Origin: Halanaerobium saccharolyticum
GTDB lineage: Bacteria > Bacillota > Halanaerobiia > Halanaerobiales > Halanaerobiaceae
DNA: 64,000 nt
NCBI RefSeq assembly: GCF_004362045.1
Contig: NZ_SNWX01000006.1
Coordinates: forward strand, 1 to 64,000
Direction: 5' to 3'
In this document: positions 60,806 through 64,000 of the stretch, one piece after another
How the letters are laid out: the number at the start of each line of letters is the position of its first letter
How positions within the stretch are numbered: the stretch's first letter is position 1
Translations under genes and position numbers: made by a program
Notes under the pieces: model-generated
Databases searched by the model: none
What the model was told of the DNA's origin: nothing
The model's input: the letters and a program-made list of their open reading frames with translations, nothing else

Positions 60806-60848
60806 AAGAGAGTTTTGTTAATTTTTCTGGCAAAATTCTCTTTTTTTA
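60806..60848 (+). terminator. Terminator after the pilin region
   Basis: GAGAGTTTTG and CAAAATTCTC arms (one G-T pair) are followed by seven T. A smaller hairpin (AAACCAAT/ATTGGTTT, 60770-60793) precedes it. The T-run enters the 3' end of the convergent luxR-type gene. Confidence 0.8.
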
Positions 60849-61622
60849 TCTGACTTTATAAATCAAACTGACTAACTCAGTTCTATTCTTAACCTCAGTC
60901 TTATTAAAAATATGGCTGAGGTGTTTTTTTACTGTATTAATAGAGATAAATAAGTCCTGGGCAATTTCCTGATTGTTTTTACCTTCAATTAATAATTTTA
61001 ACAACTCTTTTTCCCTTTCAGTTAACTGAAATTTTTGCCCCGCTTTTTCTAAAAGTCCATGTCTGTTTTTCTGAATTTTTCTTTCTAAATTATTTATTAT
61101 AAATAATTTATTAAGCTGATTAGAACACTGCTGGCTGATTAATTTGAGATAAAGCAGATCTTTAAGCGAAAAGTCATTATCATTCTTGTCGCGAAAAAGG
61201 CTAATCGTACCCAGCAGTCGTTCTTGATGATGAATATCAATTCCACAGGAATAATAAAGATTATTTTTTTTCAAAAAATCGGTGAAATACTCTGTTTTAA
61301 CCCATTTTTTATAATCCATAAGATCAGTGCTTCTACTCGGCTCTATTTGATTAAAGGCTATTTCCCTGATTGCATCAATCTGATAATAGTAACTATTGTA
61401 AGCATTAAGAGCCTGGTTATTTACATTGAGGCAGACCGGACTCTCAATTATCTCTTCATTTTCATCAAAAAGAAAAAAATTTGCTGCATAAAAGGGTATT
61501 AATTTATTTAATTTTTGCAAAAAATAATAGGAATAGTTATTTAAATCAGTTATTTTTCCTGTTTCATAAATAAAACTAAAAATATTTTTCCAGTCAATCT
61601 TATAATTACTATTATTTTGCAA
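60846..61622 (-). CDS. LuxR family transcriptional regulator with GAF-like sensor
   Basis: A 258-residue regulator. Residues about 20-175 are GAF-like (LNKLIPFYAANFFLFDENEE, YYSCGIDIHHQERLLGTISLFRDKND), a domain type that senses small ligands. The C-terminal LuxR helix-turn-helix (about 198-258) reads LTEREKELLKLLIEGKNNQEIAQDLFISINTVKKHLSHIF. It converges on the pilus region; control of pili or of the adjacent 61745 gene is possible but unproven. Confidence 0.88.
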   Translation of the reverse strand: MQNNSNYKIDWKNIFSFIYETGKITDLNNYSYYFLQKLNKLIPFYAANFFLFDENEEIIESPVCLNVNNQALNAYNSYYYQIDAIREIAFNQIEPSRSTDLMDYKKWVKTEYFTDFLKKNNLYYSCGIDIHHQERLLGTISLFRDKNDNDFSLKDLLYLKLISQQCSNQLNKLFIINNLERKIQKNRHGLLEKAGQKFQLTEREKELLKLLIEGKNNQEIAQDLFISINTVKKHLSHIFNKTEVKNRTELVSLIYKVR

Positions 61623-61744
61623 AATAACCTCTCCTTAATATTATACTTTTGGGTAATATAAATTATTTTTAAAAAATGTTATTCTGGGTATATAATTCAG
61701 GATTTTTGTAAAAATTCCTGCAAAAAATAAAGGAGGAAGTATTT

Positions 61745-62320
61745 ATGAGTAGAAAAAGTTTTGTGGTGGGATTAGTTTTATTATTTGTATTTATTTTAAG
61801 TAGTGGGGCTTCTGCACAATTATTAAACTTTTATGGTTTAGATAATATGCTGATGTCCGACTGGCAGTTAGATTACATAAGACCTCTAGAACCTGGTGAA
61901 TTAAAAAAGGGAGAATTCAGATTAAGTCCTGTAATTGGGAGAGTTAATTCAGGCAGAGAAAGAGATATTTTTGATTCATCTTCTGATGAATATGATTATG
62001 AGAATGGGACAAATGCTTATTTTTTAGTTTTTGATACAGCTTTAAGTGATAATTTAACCTTTCATAGTAAATATGTCTATCAACCCTGGGAAAAATATAC
62101 ATATAATGACTATATGGATAGTGATGAGTCCCGAAGCAGCTTAATTGATCTATTTATTAATTATGAATTTAAAGAAGATAAAACTATGTTTTTTGGTTAT
62201 AACAGGACATTAAATAAAGACAAAGAATATGATGACCTGGATAATTTAGAGTACCAAACTGAAACAACAAATAATATTTATTACTTAGGTTTTGAAATTC
62301 GCGGTTCGTTTCTTAATTAA
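61745..62320 (+). CDS. Exported protein, possibly outer-membrane beta-barrel
   Basis: A 191-residue protein of unknown function. It has a signal peptide (about 1-24, SSGASA) and no lipobox. The body is acidic and aromatic (Tyr/Asp/Asn) with alternating beta strands (NAYFLVFDTALSDNLTFHSKYVY, TMFFGYNRTL, IYYLGFEIRGSFLN), suggesting a small barrel or periplasmic beta protein. Ribosome binding site AAAGGAGG; divergent from luxR. Confidence 0.6.
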   Translation: MSRKSFVVGLVLLFVFILSSGASAQLLNFYGLDNMLMSDWQLDYIRPLEPGELKKGEFRLSPVIGRVNSGRERDIFDSSSDEYDYENGTNAYFLVFDTALSDNLTFHSKYVYQPWEKYTYNDYMDSDESRSSLIDLFINYEFKEDKTMFFGYNRTLNKDKEYDDLDNLEYQTETTNNIYYLGFEIRGSFLN

Positions 62321-62341
62321 TAAAATTTAGTAATTAAAACT

Positions 62342-62369
62342 GCTCCCTTTAAACGGGAGCTTTTTTCTT
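62342..62369 (+). terminator. Terminator after the exported beta protein gene
   Basis: GCTCCC and GGGAGC arms around TTTAAAC, then TTTTTTC. Confidence 0.9.
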
Positions 62370-62378
62370 GTCTAAAGC

Positions 62379-62407
62379 TTGACATTTTAATCATTAAACT
62401 ATATAAT
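62379..62407 (+). promoter_or_regulatory. Promoter of ilvE-ilvD
   Basis: TTGACA (62379-62384) and TATAAT (62402-62407), 17 bp apart. I see no T-box or attenuator in the short leader. Confidence 0.85.
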
Positions 62408-62501
62408 TTATAAGCAATAAATATTAAATAAAATGCTATCTCTATAATAAAAAAGTTTATACTTTAATTAAAATTCAAATAAATTCAAGGAGGACAAAGT
62501 A

Positions 62502-63383
62502 GTGAGTAGAAATATTTATTTAAACGGAGAAATTGTCCCGGAAGATCAGGCAAAGGTTTCAGTTTTTGACCATGGTTATCTATATGGTGATGGTATTTTT
62601 GAAGGCATCAGAGCCTACAATGGTCGTGTCTTTATGCTGGATGAACATATTAAAAGATTATATGAGTCAGCAAAGACTATTATGCTCGATATTCCTCTAA
62701 GTAAAGAAGAAATGGAAACTGCAATTTTAGAGACTATCAGAGCCAATGAGTTGAGAGATGCTTACATAAGAGTGGTAGTTTCTAGAGGAGAAGGAGATCT
62801 AGGGTTGGACCCCCGGAAGTGTCCAGATCCAACAATTGTAATTATTGCCAGTGCCATTCAGCTTTATCCAGAAGAACTATATGAAACAGGTTTAAAACTG
62901 GTAACTGTACCAACTCGGCGCAATGGACCGGAGATGGTTAATCCAAGAATTAAATCTTTAAACTATTTAAATAACATTATGGCCAGAATTGAGGCCAATA
63001 TGCAGGATGCACCGGAAGCTATCATTTTAAATAGTGATGGTTATGTTGCAGAGTGTACAGGAGATAATATTTTTATAATTGATGAAGATACTCTCTATAC
63101 ACCACCAAAGTATGCAGGGATTCTAAAGGGAACAAAAAGAGAAGTCGTACTTGAAATAGCGGCAGATATGGGATTAGAAGTTAGAGAAGAGCTATTTACA
63201 AGACACGATATCTTTAATGCTGACGAATGTTTCCTCAGTGGAACTGCAGCTGAAGTTATTCCAGTAGTTGAAGTAGACAGCCGTAAGGTTGGAGATGGTG
63301 AGGTTGGAGACAGGACAACAGCATTAATTGCTAAATTTAGAGAAATTGCAAATTCAACCGGAAAAGAAATATATGCCGATTAA
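62502..63383 (+). CDS. ilvE: Branched-chain amino-acid aminotransferase
   Basis: A 293-residue class IV PLP enzyme: NIYLNGEIVPEDQAKVSVFDHGYLYGDGIFEGIRAYNG, RVVVSRGEGDLGLDP, IKSLNYLNNIMARIEAN with the catalytic Lys, EAIILNSDGYVAECTGDNIFII and ECFLSGTAAEVIPVVEVD. It moves the amino group onto Leu, Ile and Val precursors. The start is GTG 62502 after AGGAGG. Next to ilvD, in line with branched-chain synthesis. Confidence 0.94.
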   Translation: MSRNIYLNGEIVPEDQAKVSVFDHGYLYGDGIFEGIRAYNGRVFMLDEHIKRLYESAKTIMLDIPLSKEEMETAILETIRANELRDAYIRVVVSRGEGDLGLDPRKCPDPTIVIIASAIQLYPEELYETGLKLVTVPTRRNGPEMVNPRIKSLNYLNNIMARIEANMQDAPEAIILNSDGYVAECTGDNIFIIDEDTLYTPPKYAGILKGTKREVVLEIAADMGLEVREELFTRHDIFNADECFLSGTAAEVIPVVEVDSRKVGDGEVGDRTTALIAKFREIANSTGKEIYAD

Positions 63384-63500
63384 TTAGTAAACTGTGGCTC
63401 CACATTAAATTAATAGCTATATTTTAGATAAATAAATTTCAAAAGAAATATAATCGAGCTTTTCAATAAAGAAGCAGCTAGCAGTATAAGGAGGAATAAA

Positions 63501-64000
63501 ATGAGAAGTGATAAGATTAAAAAAGGTATCGAAAGAGCCCCTCATAGATCTTTACTCTATGCACTGGGCCTTGATGATGATGATATAAATAAACCTTTGA
63601 TAGGAATTGCCAATTCGGCAAATGATATTATTCCCGGCCATAAACATCTTGATCGAATTAGAGATGGGGTTGAACATGGAATTACAGCAGCCGGGGGAAC
63701 AGCAATGAGTTTTGGTACAATCGGTGTCTGTGATGGAATTGCTATGGGTCACAGCGGGATGCGTTATTCCCTGGCCAGTAGAGAAATCATTGCTGATTCG
63801 GTTGAGGCAGTAGTCAATGGACATCAGCTGGATGGACTGGTTTTAATACCAAACTGTGATAAGATTGTGCCGGGAATGATGATGGCAGCAGCTAGACTCG
63901 ATATTCCAGCAATTGTAATCAGTGGAGGACCGATGGATGCCGGCAGTCACTGTGGTGAGGCAATTGACCTGCACAATGTATTTGAAGCAGTTGGTTCAGT
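63501..64000 (+). CDS. ilvD: Dihydroxy-acid dehydratase, 5' part
   Basis: 166 codons are visible before the window end. [58 protein letters not shown] and [16 protein letters not shown] are the IlvD N-terminus, with the iron-sulfur cysteine region in PNCDK. It makes 2-oxoacids in Val/Ile synthesis. Ribosome binding site AAGGAGG before ATG 63501. The gene is truncated by the window edge, not broken. Confidence 0.95.
   Translation, partial: MRSDKIKKGIERAPHRSLLYALGLDDDDINKPLIGIANSANDIIPGHKHLDRIRDGVEHGITAAGGTAMSFGTIGVCDGIAMGHSGMRYSLASREIIADSVEAVVNGHQLDGLVLIPNCDKIVPGMMMAAARLDIPAIVISGGPMDAGSHCGEAIDLHNVFEAVGS

Noticed and set aside
1-64000. CRISPR array, transposase or prophage
   Set aside because: No spaced direct repeats, transposase-like or phage structural proteins were seen on either strand.

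Overview
The window looks like chromosomal core DNA from a low-GC, diderm (outer-membrane-bearing) firmicute, most probably of the Halanaerobiales type. The gene orders are those of Firmicutes: thrS and pheST behind T-box leaders, infC-rpmI-rplT, pheST-zapA-cvpA-polX-mutS2, and alaS-ireB-ruvX-yrzB-mltG. The window also encodes a secretin with a PilM/N/O/P assembly platform and exported proteins without lipobox cysteines, which fits a cell with two membranes. Start codons are often TTG (about ten genes), and infC starts at AUC. The genus is inferred, not read directly.

Layout. 1-3.7 kb: FMN riboswitch and riboflavin transporter gene ribU, a metallo-beta-lactamase-fold hydrolase, trmL and a LysM/M23 cell-wall protease. 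3.7-4.1 kb: tRNA Lys-fMet-Phe. 4.1-7.6 kb: an orphan ABC substrate-binding protein, a cyclophilin, a probable relic of a ribosome-protection-type translation factor, and a nitroreductase. 7.6-10.7 kb: tRNA-Leu(GAG) on the minus strand, an LCP-family cell-envelope protein, and seven tRNAs plus a duplicated tRNA-Leu(UAA). 10.8-24.6 kb: T-box/thrS; L20-type leader/infC-rpmI-rplT-rRNA methyltransferase; T-box/pheST-zapA-cvpA-polX-mutS2. 24.8-28.6 kb: class A PBP (minus) and tyrS. 28.6-29.0 kb: an unexplained 290-bp imperfect palindrome. 29.0-38.6 kb: alaS-ireB, then an inserted Gfo/Idh oxidoreductase plus AraC regulator, then ruvX-yrzB-mltG-methyltransferase-U32 peptidase-DUF4911. 38.7-42.3 kb: SleB-like hydrolase, AbrB, Fur and Crp/Fnr regulators, aroE.

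42.3-60.8 kb is one large type IV pilus region. It opens with a c-di-GMP-I riboswitch plus terminator, and its promoter carries a perfect 12-bp inverted repeat. It continues pilB, pilT, pilC, a major pilin, an O-antigen-ligase-like membrane protein, a second pilin, prepilin peptidase, a first trio of minor pilins, pilM/N/O/P, secretin, an EAL-HDOD protein, then a second paralogous trio of minor pilins under its own promoter. A LuxR-type regulator converges on it. The coherent story is a pilus whose transcription is read out from c-di-GMP, with two alternative pilus-initiation sets and possibly glycosylated pilin.

61.7-64 kb: a small exported protein, then ilvE and the 5' part of ilvD (branched-chain amino-acid synthesis).

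Most interesting items: the palindrome/possible structured RNA at 28597-28886, the c-di-GMP switch with its mutually exclusive pairings, the duplicated minor-pilin trios, the GTPase-less translation-factor relic, the infC AUC start, and the hairpin between the ribosome binding site and start codon of tyrS. I saw no CRISPR array, transposase gene or rRNA.
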